Of a stretch of DNA of 64,000 nt, positions 33,790 through 41,869 are shown one piece after another (position 1 is the stretch's first letter; the number at the start of each line of letters is the position of its first letter). The position numbers and the translations under genes were made by a program. The notes under the pieces are model-generated. The model was given only the letters and a program-made list of their open reading frames with translations, did no database searches and was not told the DNA's origin. The stretch is taken from the NCBI RefSeq assembly GCF_004402785.1, contig NZ_SOFP01000063.1, forward strand, positions 20,889 through 84,888. The letters are read 5' to 3'. The stretch is from Cryobacterium algoritolerans (GTDB taxonomy: Bacteria > Actinomycetota > Actinomycetes > Actinomycetales > Microbacteriaceae).

Positions 33790-34211
33790 GTGCCCCGCAT
33801 TTGAGAAAGCTGAGTTTAATCGGGCTAGCACGGCGGTGTCGGCACCCGACCCGAGCCAGTGTGCGTAAGTGTCTGCCGTGAGCTTCGCGGAGGGTGACCG
33901 AGCCACGCCTGGGCTATCTTCAGATCCACGCCGTTCTGGAGCCACAGGGTGGCCGCCGTGTGGCGTAGGTCATGGATTCTGTGCCCGTGACGCTCCAGAT
34001 CCCATTTGATCGGACGCTTGAAGTTCGCCAGTAGACGCAACGAACCCGACTGAAGTGGAAACAGCGGTTCGTCCGGTTGCCGTCCGGCGACGTGTACTCG
34101 GATGACGTCTCCGATGGCGTCGACCACCGGCACGGTGCGCACGTTGCCGCTCTTGGTGTTAGTCCGAACCACGTGACCGTCCGTGTGGGAGCGGGAGACG
34201 AGAATCGCCAT
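33790..34211 (-). pseudogene. Tyrosine recombinase (integrase) relic
   Basis: The C-terminal catalytic part of a phage/ICE-type tyrosine recombinase survives in two frames. From about 34211 it reads MAILVSRSHTDGHVVRTNTK, then GHRIHDLRHTAATLWLQNGV, the H-x-L-R motif, up to KIAQAWLGH. A one-base frameshift near 33895 moves the rest, SAKLTADTYAHWLGS with the tyrosine nucleophile, into another frame. The N-terminal arm-binding and core-binding domains and the first catalytic Arg are gone. It points at tRNA-Val, which suggests a lost element integrated at the tRNA 3' end. No direct repeat marking attL/attR is obvious to me. Confidence 0.75.
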
Positions 34212-34403
34212 ACGCGGCACCACTGAAATTGGCCACAGGCAGTTCAAAGTTTTACGAAACGCTTATAAACACTTCCATCGACACCCTGTCGTATCTAGAG
34301 TTTTTCTCATGTGGCAACGGTGTCGCATGGGCTAGGGCGGGCGCAATCGTGGGTGGACGTGGGGATCCCGTCGATGTCCTCAATTTCACCATTGGAGTAT
34401 GTG

Positions 34404-35372
34404 ATGTTCGAGAAAAGCTTCATTACCAATGCGATCAATCGAAGTGCCGAAAACCCGTTGGACCGGAGGCGGTTCCTGCGCGCCGCCGGTCTGACGGGAG
34501 TGTCGGTCGGTGCCATGGCCCTCCTTCCCCAGGCTGCGTTCGCCCACGAGGGCGACTCCGTGCAGGGAGAAGACGATCACGGATCGGATAACAATGGTCC
34601 CAGCGACGCCGCGATCCTCAACTTCGCGCTCAACCTGGAATACCTCGAGGCCGAGTTCTACCTCCGTGCCGTGACCGGGATGGGCCTTGCCGACAACATG
34701 ACCGGAGGCCAGGGCCACCACGGCGATGTGCTCGGCGGTAGAGCGGTCTCGTTCGCGACGGGCAAACTCCGCAAGATTGCTGAGGAGATCGCCGCTGACG
34801 AGAAGGCTCACGTCGCGTTCCTGCGTGAGGCGCTGGGAGGTGCCGCTGTTGCGCGGCCGAGCATCGATCTCCGTGACAGCTTCACCGCGGCCGCTGTCGC
34901 CGCCGGCTTGATCACAGCGGGCGAGACGTTCGATGTCTATGCCAACGAGACGAATTTTCTTCTCGGGGCATTCATCTTCGAGGATGTCGGCGTGACCGCC
35001 TACAAAGGTGCCGCGCCTCTGATTGACAGCAAGGTGTATCTGGAAGCGGCGGCGGGGATCCTGGCCGTGGAGGCGTACCACGCCGCCACGATCCGCTCAA
35101 GCCTGTATGCGCTCGGTTTGGACGCGCCGACGACGAACATCTCCGACCTGCGCGACAGCGTGGACGGTCCGACCGACCTCGACCAGGGCATCGTCGTCGA
35201 CGGCAACGCCAACATCGTTCCCACGGACAGTAACGGCATCGTTTTCAGCCGTAGCGCCGCGCAGGTCCTCAACATCGTCTACCTGACAGCGGAGGAGACC
35301 ACGTCCGGAGGGTTCTTCCCCGACGGCGTGAACGGGGAGATCAACACCAGCGGACACAACCACGAGCAGTAA
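34404..35372 (+). CDS. Tat-exported ferritin-like (Ferritin_2) protein
   Basis: A 322-residue secreted protein. The leader has a twin-arginine motif DRRRFLRAAGLTG, a hydrophobic stretch (VSVGAMALLPQAAFA) and a cleavage site after AFA near residue 49. The mature part is a ferritin-like four-helix bundle of the Ferritin_2/desiccation-related type. Helices contain LNFALNLEYLEAEFYLRAV, IAEEIAADEKAHVAFLREAL, NFLLGAFIFEDVGVTAYKGA and a histidine-bearing VEAYHAATIRSSLYAL, supplying E/H metal ligands. The ATG at 34404 follows GGAG by eight bases. It stands just upstream of tatA and a tatC relic, so it may be the former dedicated cargo. Its activity (metal, peroxide or stress) is unknown. Confidence 0.85.
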   Translation: MFEKSFITNAINRSAENPLDRRRFLRAAGLTGVSVGAMALLPQAAFAHEGDSVQGEDDHGSDNNGPSDAAILNFALNLEYLEAEFYLRAVTGMGLADNMTGGQGHHGDVLGGRAVSFATGKLRKIAEEIAADEKAHVAFLREALGGAAVARPSIDLRDSFTAAAVAAGLITAGETFDVYANETNFLLGAFIFEDVGVTAYKGAAPLIDSKVYLEAAAGILAVEAYHAATIRSSLYALGLDAPTTNISDLRDSVDGPTDLDQGIVVDGNANIVPTDSNGIVFSRSAAQVLNIVYLTAEETTSGGFFPDGVNGEINTSGHNHEQ

Positions 35373-35582
35373 CTCACTTCCGCTGATCCGACAATTGACG
35401 GGCCCCACTGATTTGTGCCGGGAGATTTCCCGGATGCAATGGTGGGGCCAGTCATCAGTCACGACTGCGGGACGACGTCATCGTTTACTCACTTGCGTCG
35501 CTCTGAGGTGTCAAACGTCGCCGTCACTGGCCGTTTCCTCCATCCCATCGCACGCGGTCCTTCGATCTAAGGCCGAACTCCC

Positions 35583-35840
35583 ATGTTGAGCAATCTGACT
35601 GGTTGGCACTTCCTCATCATTCTTGTCATCATCATGCTTCTCTTCGGCGCTCCCAAGCTCCCCGGACTGGCACGTAGCCTGGGTCAGTCGATGAAGATCT
35701 TCAAGAGCGAGATGACACCGGAAAGTCCTCCAACGGGGACCGACACAGTCAAGCCCAACCCGGCGACCCCGGTTGCACCCAGCCCAACCGAGTCTTCCCT
35801 GACCGAAGCCAGGCACGTCGAGCCTCCGGCAAAGTTGTAG
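35583..35840 (+). CDS. tatA: Sec-independent translocase TatA-like protein
   Basis: An 85-residue TatA/E protein. A short membrane helix (HFLIILVIIMLLFGAPKLPG near 9-28) with the FG-A-PKLP hinge is followed by an amphipathic helix LARSLGQSMKIFKSEM and a Pro/Thr-rich tail. TatA forms the pore part of the twin-arginine export system. It lies 210 bases after a gene for a Tat-exported protein and six bases before a tatC relic. It is probably an accessory copy; the housekeeping tat genes are not in this window. Confidence 0.9.
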   Translation: MLSNLTGWHFLIILVIIMLLFGAPKLPGLARSLGQSMKIFKSEMTPESPPTGTDTVKPNPATPVAPSPTESSLTEARHVEPPAKL

Positions 35841-35845
35841 CGCTG

Positions 35846-36060
35846 ATGCTTGAGCGTACTGCTCGGCGACAAGACGCCGGCCGAACGATGTCACTCGGAC
35901 GGTACCTGCTCGAGTTGCGAAAACGACTGTCTTTAGCTGCGGTCGGAGTCTTGGTGGGTTCTGTCCTCGGCCGCTCAAAGTTACTTCGATTTCGTCCCGA
36001 AACTCGTCGTCGCCATCGGGATCGCCTTCGTTCTCCCGGGGCACCACGGGGTAGTTGGCC
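35846..36060 (+). pseudogene. tatC relic
   Basis: Starting at ATG 35846, the frame gives MSLGRYLLELRKRLSLAAVG from residue 15, the conserved cytoplasmic N-terminus and first helix of TatC. Soon after VGSVLG the similarity stops. In another frame, YFDFVPKLVVAIGIAFVLP is recognisable as TatC's fourth-helix region (Y-x-SFV-x-K-x-x-x-AFGIAFELP). About 100 residues between these parts and everything after them are missing. The accessory Tat pair is therefore nonfunctional on its own. Confidence 0.7.
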
Positions 36061-36281
36061 CAACGATGAAGAGTGATCCAAACCCCTCAATCGCGAACCT
36101 CTTACGGGAAATTCTTGGGCATAACCGAATCCATTCACCAGAAATGGAACGCCAGGAAATCAAGGACGGTTCCCTGTGATTCGCAGGCCAATAGGGAGTG
36201 CCAGGTGGCCCGCACGGAATCGCTGAGGCCACGCCGAGGTGAGTCATTCGCCTGATGCGCGGTTGGGAGTATGGTCATGCC

Positions 36282-37076
36282 ATGAAGCCGACGATCAGAT
36301 TCCTGTCCAGCGTCATCGCCGTGCTCCTCGCCGCTTCGGGCGTTGGCGCTGCCGGTGCTCTTCCTGCCTCCGCCGTGACCAGGTCCCCGGTCAACACATA
36401 CGTCGCCCTCGGCGACTCCTACGCGGCCGGGCAGGGAGGTGGTGGCTACGCGAACGCGTGCCTGCAAAGCCCAAACGGCTACCCGGCGCTCTTGGACGCC
36501 GTCAAAGGCACCAACCTGCTACGCAACGTCAGCTGCAGCGGGGCGACGACCCTCGACGTCACTGCAACCCAGCAGTCGGTCTTGAACCGGGGAACCACGA
36601 TGGTCACCCTGACCGTGGGCGGCAATGACTTGAATGTCGCCGGCATCGCGGCGGCCTGTGTCTCCCCGGATGCCGTGGCATGCGGCAACGCCATCTCCAC
36701 GGCCGGAGCCTTGCTCAACTCCGGTGTGCTGGCTGGCCGTCTGGCCGCGACGTACGCGCAGGTCGCGGTCGCGGCCCCGAACGCCCGAGTAGTCGTCACC
36801 GGCTACCCGCTTCTCTTCGCCCCCTCGGCCGACCCGCGGATCACCCAACTCAACGTTGCCACGACGCTGCTGAACCAGACCATCCATGGCGTCGTGGCCC
36901 AGACCCAGACAACCAGCCCGAACGTGAGGATCGTCTACGTCGATGTGTCCGCTGCCTTCGCGGGCCACGCGATCGGCGACCTCGTATCCTGGGTCAACTT
37001 CGCCGGGCCGGATGCCTTCCACCCGACTCCCGCCGGCTATCAGGCCTATGCGGCGGCCATCCAGGCAGTCTTGTAG
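36282..37076 (+). CDS. Secreted SGNH/GDSL hydrolase
   Basis: A 264-residue exported esterase/lipase-like protein. The signal peptide (TIRFLSSVIAVLLAASGVGA and ASA at the cleavage site, about residue 30) precedes an SGNH domain. Block I is YVALGDSYAAGQ with the Ser, block II is NVSCSGATT with Gly, block III is TLTVGGNDL with Asn, and block V is PDAFHPTPAGY with the Asp and His. The six cysteines suggest disulfides, as in Streptomyces SGNH lipases. I prefer ATG 36282; an in-frame ATG at 36255 adds nine residues before the leader. The substrate is unknown. Confidence 0.88.
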   Translation: MKPTIRFLSSVIAVLLAASGVGAAGALPASAVTRSPVNTYVALGDSYAAGQGGGGYANACLQSPNGYPALLDAVKGTNLLRNVSCSGATTLDVTATQQSVLNRGTTMVTLTVGGNDLNVAGIAAACVSPDAVACGNAISTAGALLNSGVLAGRLAATYAQVAVAAPNARVVVTGYPLLFAPSADPRITQLNVATTLLNQTIHGVVAQTQTTSPNVRIVYVDVSAAFAGHAIGDLVSWVNFAGPDAFHPTPAGYQAYAAAIQAVL

Positions 37077-37291
37077 CGTCACGGCCGGGTCCGCGCCCAG
37101 CCGTCCGGAGCAGGTTCGGTGTGTGATTACGGCGTCAGAGTGGCCGAGCCTGCCTGGACACACCTGAGGGCTGTCCGGTCGAATCGGCAACACTGGGACG
37201 GCCCGGCGGGATACGCTGAGACCAGCGCAGGTAATCGCGTCGCTCCCAGCCACTACGGAAGCCATTCGTTCCTTCGAGGAGCTGAGAGGTC

Positions 37292-38065
37292 GTGCCGACC
37301 AATGATTCCCTGGCTTCCAGTGTGGGATCGCGAGCACGCCGACGCATGGGCGGGGGCCTGATGTCATCCGACCGCCGTGCGTTCGCCGCGGCCGCACTGG
37401 AGCTGTCCGAGGCCAAGGAAAACACGTCCAATCTGTGCGGGCCGTTCCTTAGTAGCCTGCCAATCACGGGCGCCTCGATTTCGACCCTCGGCGCACCGTT
37501 CGGAACCGAAACCGTCTGCGCGAGCGACGAACAGGCCGCTCAGATCGATGAAATCCAGTTCGACCTCGGTGAGGGCCCCTGCTGGGACGCCATCTCCATC
37601 CGCCGGCCGGTTCTCAGCGCCGACATCAGGAATCCGTCGGCGTCCTGGCCGATGTTCGTCCGCGCAATCGAGACAACGGACGTCGTCGGACTGTTCGCCT
37701 TTCCCATGTTCATCGGTTCGCTCAACATCGGGGCGGTCGAGCTCTACTCCACCCGGCGGGGCAGCATGTCCCCGTCGCAGATCGACGATGCGATCGTGCT
37801 GGTGTCCCTGGCCGCGCGACAGGTTCTCCGGCGGGCGTTGTTTGCTCGTCCCGGAATACCCGACGCGAACGACGACGAGGGGTACTCGCGTCGAGTGGTC
37901 CACCAGGCTACTGGAATGCTGCTGGCGCAGCTCGACCTCCCGGCGGCGGATGCACTCCTCGTGCTTCGCGGCTATGCTTTTTCTCACGGTCGGACGGTGC
38001 GTGACGTCGCAACCGATGTGGTGTTGCGCAAGATCAGTTTTCCGACAGAATTCGACGGCTCCTAG
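37292..38065 (+). CDS. GAF-ANTAR domain protein (first of a pair)
   Basis: A 257-residue protein. Residues about 45-180 form a GAF sensory domain (GASISTLGAPFGTETVCASD, DLGEGPCWDAI, AFPMFIGSLNIGAVELY). Residues about 195-250 are an ANTAR RNA-binding domain (RRVVHQATGMLLAQLDLP, ADALLVLRGYAFSHGRTV), which binds paired hairpins in mRNA and prevents termination. The GTG 37292 follows GAGAGG; an ATG at 37361 is an alternative. The next gene encodes the same domain pair, starting 26 bases on. Signal and RNA targets are unknown. Confidence 0.85.
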   Translation: MPTNDSLASSVGSRARRRMGGGLMSSDRRAFAAAALELSEAKENTSNLCGPFLSSLPITGASISTLGAPFGTETVCASDEQAAQIDEIQFDLGEGPCWDAISIRRPVLSADIRNPSASWPMFVRAIETTDVVGLFAFPMFIGSLNIGAVELYSTRRGSMSPSQIDDAIVLVSLAARQVLRRALFARPGIPDANDDEGYSRRVVHQATGMLLAQLDLPAADALLVLRGYAFSHGRTVRDVATDVVLRKISFPTEFDGS

Positions 38066-38090
38066 TGCGGCGTCCATTTAGAATGGGTTC

Positions 38091-38807
38091 ATGGTGACCA
38101 AGACACGTGAGGGTCAGCTGGTTGAGACCTTCGTCACTTTGGCGGACACACTCGTTGTCGGCTACGACATCCTCGACCTGTTGCACACACTCGTCGATAA
38201 GTGTGCGCTCTTGTTCGAGGCATCCGCTGTCGGCATCATCCTCTCTGCCGGCGACAACGATGAACTCGAGGTTGTTGCCTCGACCAACGAGCGCAGCCGA
38301 CTCGTCGAGATCCTCCAGCTTCGGGCCGGGAACGGCCCGTGCGTGGAGTGCTATACGACGGGCAAGCCCGTTGCGATCCCCGATCTCGACGTCGTGGCAC
38401 CGAAATGGCCCAGGTTCCGTTCCGGGGCGCTCGAATTGGGCTTCAAGTCGATGCATTCCGTTCCCCTCCGCCTCCGCCAGACGACCATCGGCTCCCTGAA
38501 CCTTTTTTGGGACCGTCTCGGTGGCCTGGGAGCGGGCGATCTCCTCACCGTCCAGGCGCTGGCCGACACGGCGACGATCGGCATCCTGCAGGAACGGGCG
38601 CTGCGCGAGAGCGGCGTCGCGCGGGCCCAGCTGCAGCACGCACTGAACAGCAGGGTGCTGATCGAGCAGGCCAAGGGAGTTGTGGCGTACACCCATCACT
38701 CGAACATGGAGGAGGCCTTTGCGGTGCTGAGGTCCCATGCCCGGAACAACAGCCTGTCTCTCGTCGAGGTGGCCGAAAGCGTTGTGAATCGCACTCTTAC
38801 CCTGTGA
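38091..38807 (+). CDS. GAF-ANTAR domain protein (second of a pair)
   Basis: A 238-residue protein with a GAF domain at about 12-165 (ETFVTLADTLVVGYDILDLL, EASAVGIILSAGDNDELEVV, SMHSVPLRLRQTTIGSLNLF) and an ANTAR domain at about 180-235 (LNSRVLIEQAKGVVAYTH and EEAFAVLRSHARNNSLSL). The ANTAR part retains the conserved Ile-Glu-Gln-Ala-Lys-Gly core, so it is probably RNA-binding and an antiterminator. It shares architecture with the gene just upstream but differs in sequence. The two are probably cotranscribed. Confidence 0.88.
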   Translation: MVTKTREGQLVETFVTLADTLVVGYDILDLLHTLVDKCALLFEASAVGIILSAGDNDELEVVASTNERSRLVEILQLRAGNGPCVECYTTGKPVAIPDLDVVAPKWPRFRSGALELGFKSMHSVPLRLRQTTIGSLNLFWDRLGGLGAGDLLTVQALADTATIGILQERALRESGVARAQLQHALNSRVLIEQAKGVVAYTHHSNMEEAFAVLRSHARNNSLSLVEVAESVVNRTLTL

Positions 38808-38886
38808 ACGCGCAAGGGTCTCCGACGTGGGGTGACCGGCCTCCCGGATTGCGAGGCGGATACTCGCCCGTGGGCGTGAATGGTCT

Positions 38887-38892
38887 TATAAT
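38887..38892 (+). promoter_or_regulatory. Possible -10 element for the 112-residue protein gene
   Basis: A consensus TATAAT lies 59 bases upstream of ATG 38951, in a spacer following the second GAF-ANTAR gene. No good -35 hexamer is visible 17 bases upstream, so the call is tentative. Confidence 0.3.
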
Positions 38893-38950
38893 GAAGGCGC
38901 GCCCCAGACCCCGGCAGCACCGTTATTTGGTGAATCAGGGAGGGTCGGCC

Positions 38951-39289
38951 ATGAAACGCATTTTTCACCCGGGAGGGTCAGTCGTCACGGGAAGTGACCT
39001 CGCTGATGCCGTGATGGGCTACGCCGAATCGCTGAGCGCACGCAGCCAGGTCGACGTGGTCGACATCCCCGTTCTCACCGACTCAGGCGAACCCGGCCGG
39101 GCCCAGTTCCTGATCGGGGCGTCCAGCCAGCTCGTGAGTGTGACCAGCGAGTCGATCCTCCGCGAACTCGTCGAGGCCGGGACCACCGCGGACCTACGGC
39201 ACCGTGCGCTCGTCGGCATGGATGCCGCGATGGTCGGCTGGACTGGCGACGGTCTCAACTCACCGCAGTTCGACGAGTTCGATTACTGA
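38951..39289 (+). CDS. Conserved-looking hypothetical protein, 112 residues
   Basis: I recognise no family. The protein is soluble and acidic, starts MKRIFHPGGSVVTGSDLADA, and continues with an Asp/Val-rich strand (QVDVVDIPVL). It ends with a helical segment (LRELVEAGTTADLRHRALVG) and an Asp-Phe-Asp-Tyr terminus. The start codon has an excellent GGGAGGG seven bases upstream, and codon usage matches real genes nearby. The N-terminal pattern recalls small Microbacteriaceae proteins that bind nothing known. It ends directly before the left end of the IS110-type element. Confidence 0.75.
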   Translation: MKRIFHPGGSVVTGSDLADAVMGYAESLSARSQVDVVDIPVLTDSGEPGRAQFLIGASSQLVSVTSESILRELVEAGTTADLRHRALVGMDAAMVGWTGDGLNSPQFDEFDY

Positions 39290-39309
39290 TCCGCCCCCCG
39301 GTTGCGCTG

Positions 39310-39565
39310 TTGGATACGGGTTCCTCCACCCCGTTACCTTGTAGGTAGCCCTTGAAGCTTGCTTCTTAGGGTGTTGGCCTGTTAGGCCCGGCATGGTTGC
39401 TGCCCCCAGTCGTTAATGATCCGGGGGGTGTTGTCACCGGGCCTGACTGGGATTGGGTGATCGCTAATAGGGGCTCGACTGGAACTCGTTTCTGGGTCGA
39501 ACGTAACGTGGATGCCGAGACTTGATGCCGTGGACAGGCCAACCGATCCGCATGGCTGACGGGGA
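39310..39565 (+). ncRNA. Candidate IS110 bridge RNA region
   Basis: The noncoding left end folds into a stem AGGCCCGG (39385-39392) paired with CCGGGCCT (39438-39445). An inner stem CCCCC (39404-39408) pairs with GGGGG (39424-39429). Between the two stems lie an 11-base left strand (CATGGTTGCTG) and an 8-base right strand (TGTTGTCA), forming an internal loop. This matches the guide-loop architecture of IS110 bridge RNAs, where such a loop pairs with target or donor DNA. A second loop expected downstream (about 39450-39540) is not clear by eye. Expression and limits are inferred. Confidence 0.5.
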
Positions 39566-39570
39566 AACTC

Positions 39571-40770
39571 ATGATTGAGAATTACGACAGCGTCGACGTG
39601 TTCATCGGTGTTGACGTTGGAAAAAGCGAACATCACGCGGTCGCTCTCGACCGCACCGGGAAACGCCTCTACGACAAAGCGCTCCCCAATGACGAAGCCA
39701 AATTGCGCGCCGTGATTCAGAAGTTCAAGGTCCGCGGCACTGTGCTCCCGGTCGTCGACCAGCCCGAAACAGTCGGCGCTCTACCTGTCGCGGTCGCCTA
39801 TGCCGAAGGCATCCTCGTGGCGTATCTGCCCGGTCTGGCACTGCGTCGCATCGCCGACCTTCACGCCGGTGAGGCAAAGACAGATGCCCGCGACGCGGCC
39901 ATCATCGCCGAAGCCGCCCGCACCCTCCCGCACGCTTTACGGCCGATCCGACTCGAAGACGAGCAAGTTGCCGAACTCTCGATGCTCTGCGGATTCGACG
40001 ATGACATCGTCGGCCAGATGACTGCCACCAGCAACCGAATCCGGGGGCTGCTGATGCAGATCCACCCAGCGTTGGAGCGAGTACTGGGCCCGCACCTCGA
40101 CCACCCAGCCGTCCTGGACCTCCTCCAGAAATACCCGACACCGACAGCGCTGACGGCCGCCGGGAAGGTCCGGGTCGGCAACCGCCTCCTCACGCTCGCA
40201 CCACGGATGGGCCGCCGCCTGGCCGAGGAAATCTTCCAGGCCCTCTCCGAGCAGACCGTCATCGTTGGCGGCACCCATGCCACGCGCGCCGTGCTACCGC
40301 GCCTTGCCGAGCAGCTCAGCATGCTCCACCGCCAACGCGCCGAGATCGCCGTCGAGGTCGCCGAGGTCGTCGACGCAAACCCACTGGAACCGATCATCAC
40401 GAGCATGCCCGGCGTCGGCGTGGGGACCGCCGCCCGTGTCATCACCGAGATCTCAGGCAAGGAGTCCGCCACCGCCGGCCACCTCGCCTCCTACGCCGGC
40501 CTCGCGCCGGTCACCAGACGCTCCGGATCATCCATCCGAGGCGAGCACCCCTCACGGCGCGGCAACAAAGTCCTCAAACGCACGCTGTTCCTCTCCGCCT
40601 TCGCGGCCCTCAGCGACCCCGTCTCACGCACCTACTACGACCGCAAGATCGCCCAAGGCAAACGCCATAACCAAGCCCTCATCGCCCTCGCCCGCCGACG
40701 CTGCGACGTGCTCTACGCCATGCTCCGCAATGGCACGCTCTACGAAAACAAAACCTCCATCAGGACTTGA
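39571..40770 (+). CDS. IS110-family transposase (DEDD/serine recombinase)
   Basis: A 399-residue IS110 transposase. The N-terminal RuvC-like DEDD domain starts VDVFIGVDVGKSEHHAVALD (first Asp) and continues with LPVVDQPETVGALP and AGEAKTDARDAAIIAEAART near 105. The C-terminal Tnp20 domain has IITSMPGVGVGTAARVITEI near 275 and the serine-bearing YAGLAPVTRRSGSSIRGEH near 308. Length and domains are complete, so the element could still be active. The start at 39571 follows GGGGAAAC. Confidence 0.93.
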   Translation: MIENYDSVDVFIGVDVGKSEHHAVALDRTGKRLYDKALPNDEAKLRAVIQKFKVRGTVLPVVDQPETVGALPVAVAYAEGILVAYLPGLALRRIADLHAGEAKTDARDAAIIAEAARTLPHALRPIRLEDEQVAELSMLCGFDDDIVGQMTATSNRIRGLLMQIHPALERVLGPHLDHPAVLDLLQKYPTPTALTAAGKVRVGNRLLTLAPRMGRRLAEEIFQALSEQTVIVGGTHATRAVLPRLAEQLSMLHRQRAEIAVEVAEVVDANPLEPIITSMPGVGVGTAARVITEISGKESATAGHLASYAGLAPVTRRSGSSIRGEHPSRRGNKVLKRTLFLSAFAALSDPVSRTYYDRKIAQGKRHNQALIALARRRCDVLYAMLRNGTLYENKTSIRT

Positions 40771-40899
40771 CGAAACACATAGGGGCACCCCCGCTGCAGT
40801 GCCCAACGCGATCGCAGTTCTGCCGGGACCTTGGCCTCTATCCGTCCCTGACGTGGGCGGGGAGTATGGTTCCGTTGGCGGGCAGCGGAGGAGTACGTG

Positions 40900-41796
40900 A
40901 TGAACACGCGGATCGTGGTAGGACTGAGCGGAAGGCCGACGGACGAGGGCGCACTGCTGTGGGCTCTCGGGTACGCTGCGCCGCGCCGATGTGGGATCGA
41001 TCTCGTGCATGTCGTAGACGAAACATGGGGGGACATTCCGGCCGGATTCCGCGGGGCTGCCCTGGCCCAGGCGGAGACTGAACTTGCCAGGGAGTTGGCC
41101 GAAGCGGTCCGCCTGGAACCACACCTCGCCATCCACTCCACGGTGCTCGTTGGGTCTCCTACCTCGGCCCTGGCGAAGAGGGCAGCGGGCGCGGAACTCC
41201 TGGTTGTCGGCTCCCACGCCCTCGGCCGGTTCCGCGATTATGTGTTCAGTACCCGCGCCGCCCAGATCGCCGCTCGTGCGCCCGGATCGGTGGTTGTGGT
41301 CCTTGATCGGAAGGAATCCCCGGGGCGCGGCGTCGTGGTGGGAGTGGACGGGTCTGACATATCGTTGGCCGCGGTGCGGTTCGCCGCCGAGGAGGCAGAC
41401 CGGCACGGTGAGCCCTTGACGGCGGTGTACTGCTGGAGCGCGCCGACCCCGTGGACGGCGGACACCGCGGTGATCGACTGGCCGATGGAGCCGGACGACT
41501 CCGACCGTCTCGTGCTGGCCGAGGCCGTTGCCGGGTTGGCCACGCAGTATCCCGACCTTGACCTCGACCTCCGACTTGAGGTCGGGCTGCCCTCCGAGAC
41601 GTTGGCCAGGGTCGCGGCCGGCGCCAGGCTGCTGGTCGTCGGCAGCCATGGAAGGCATGGCCTGCAGCGTTTCTGGCTCGGCTCGGTCAGCCAGCTGATT
41701 GTCCTCACTATGCCGTGCCCGGTGGCGGTGATCAGGCCCGCACTGAGCGAGCCCGTATCGAGTGGTGTCGAACCAAGTGAGAGCGAACCGGTCTGA
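40900..41796 (+). CDS. Tandem-domain universal stress protein
   Basis: A 298-residue protein with two UspA domains. The first (residues 1-140) begins IVVGLSGRPTDEGALLWAL and has AELLVVGSHALGRFRDYVFS. The second (145-285) begins GVVVGVDGSDISLAAVRFAA and ends with the ATP-binding G-2x-G-9x-G-S motif in VVGSHGRHGLQRFWLGSVSQ. Such proteins bind ATP and support survival in starvation or hypoxia. In Mycobacterium many belong to the DosR regulon, and here a DosSR-like system lies 2.8 kb away. It is convergent with the next usp gene. The ATG at 40900 follows GGAGGAG. Confidence 0.9.
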   Translation: MNTRIVVGLSGRPTDEGALLWALGYAAPRRCGIDLVHVVDETWGDIPAGFRGAALAQAETELARELAEAVRLEPHLAIHSTVLVGSPTSALAKRAAGAELLVVGSHALGRFRDYVFSTRAAQIAARAPGSVVVVLDRKESPGRGVVVGVDGSDISLAAVRFAAEEADRHGEPLTAVYCWSAPTPWTADTAVIDWPMEPDDSDRLVLAEAVAGLATQYPDLDLDLRLEVGLPSETLARVAAGARLLVVGSHGRHGLQRFWLGSVSQLIVLTMPCPVAVIRPALSEPVSSGVEPSESEPV

Positions 41797-41869
41797 GGCC
41801 GCCCCGAATCGCGTCGCCGGCAAGACGGCGGTAGCAGTAACGTAGATGGCGGCAACGGCAACGGTAGCG

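Larger units (their letters stand above)
39300..40775 (+). mobile_element. IS110-family insertion sequence (ends approximate)
   Basis: A DEDD-type transposase gene preceded by about 270 noncoding bases, the layout of IS110-group elements, with the long noncoding end upstream of the gene. No terminal inverted repeats are visible, as expected for this family. The exact ends cannot be fixed from one copy. The right end should lie within a few bases of the stop codon at 40770. No gene is interrupted. Confidence 0.7.
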
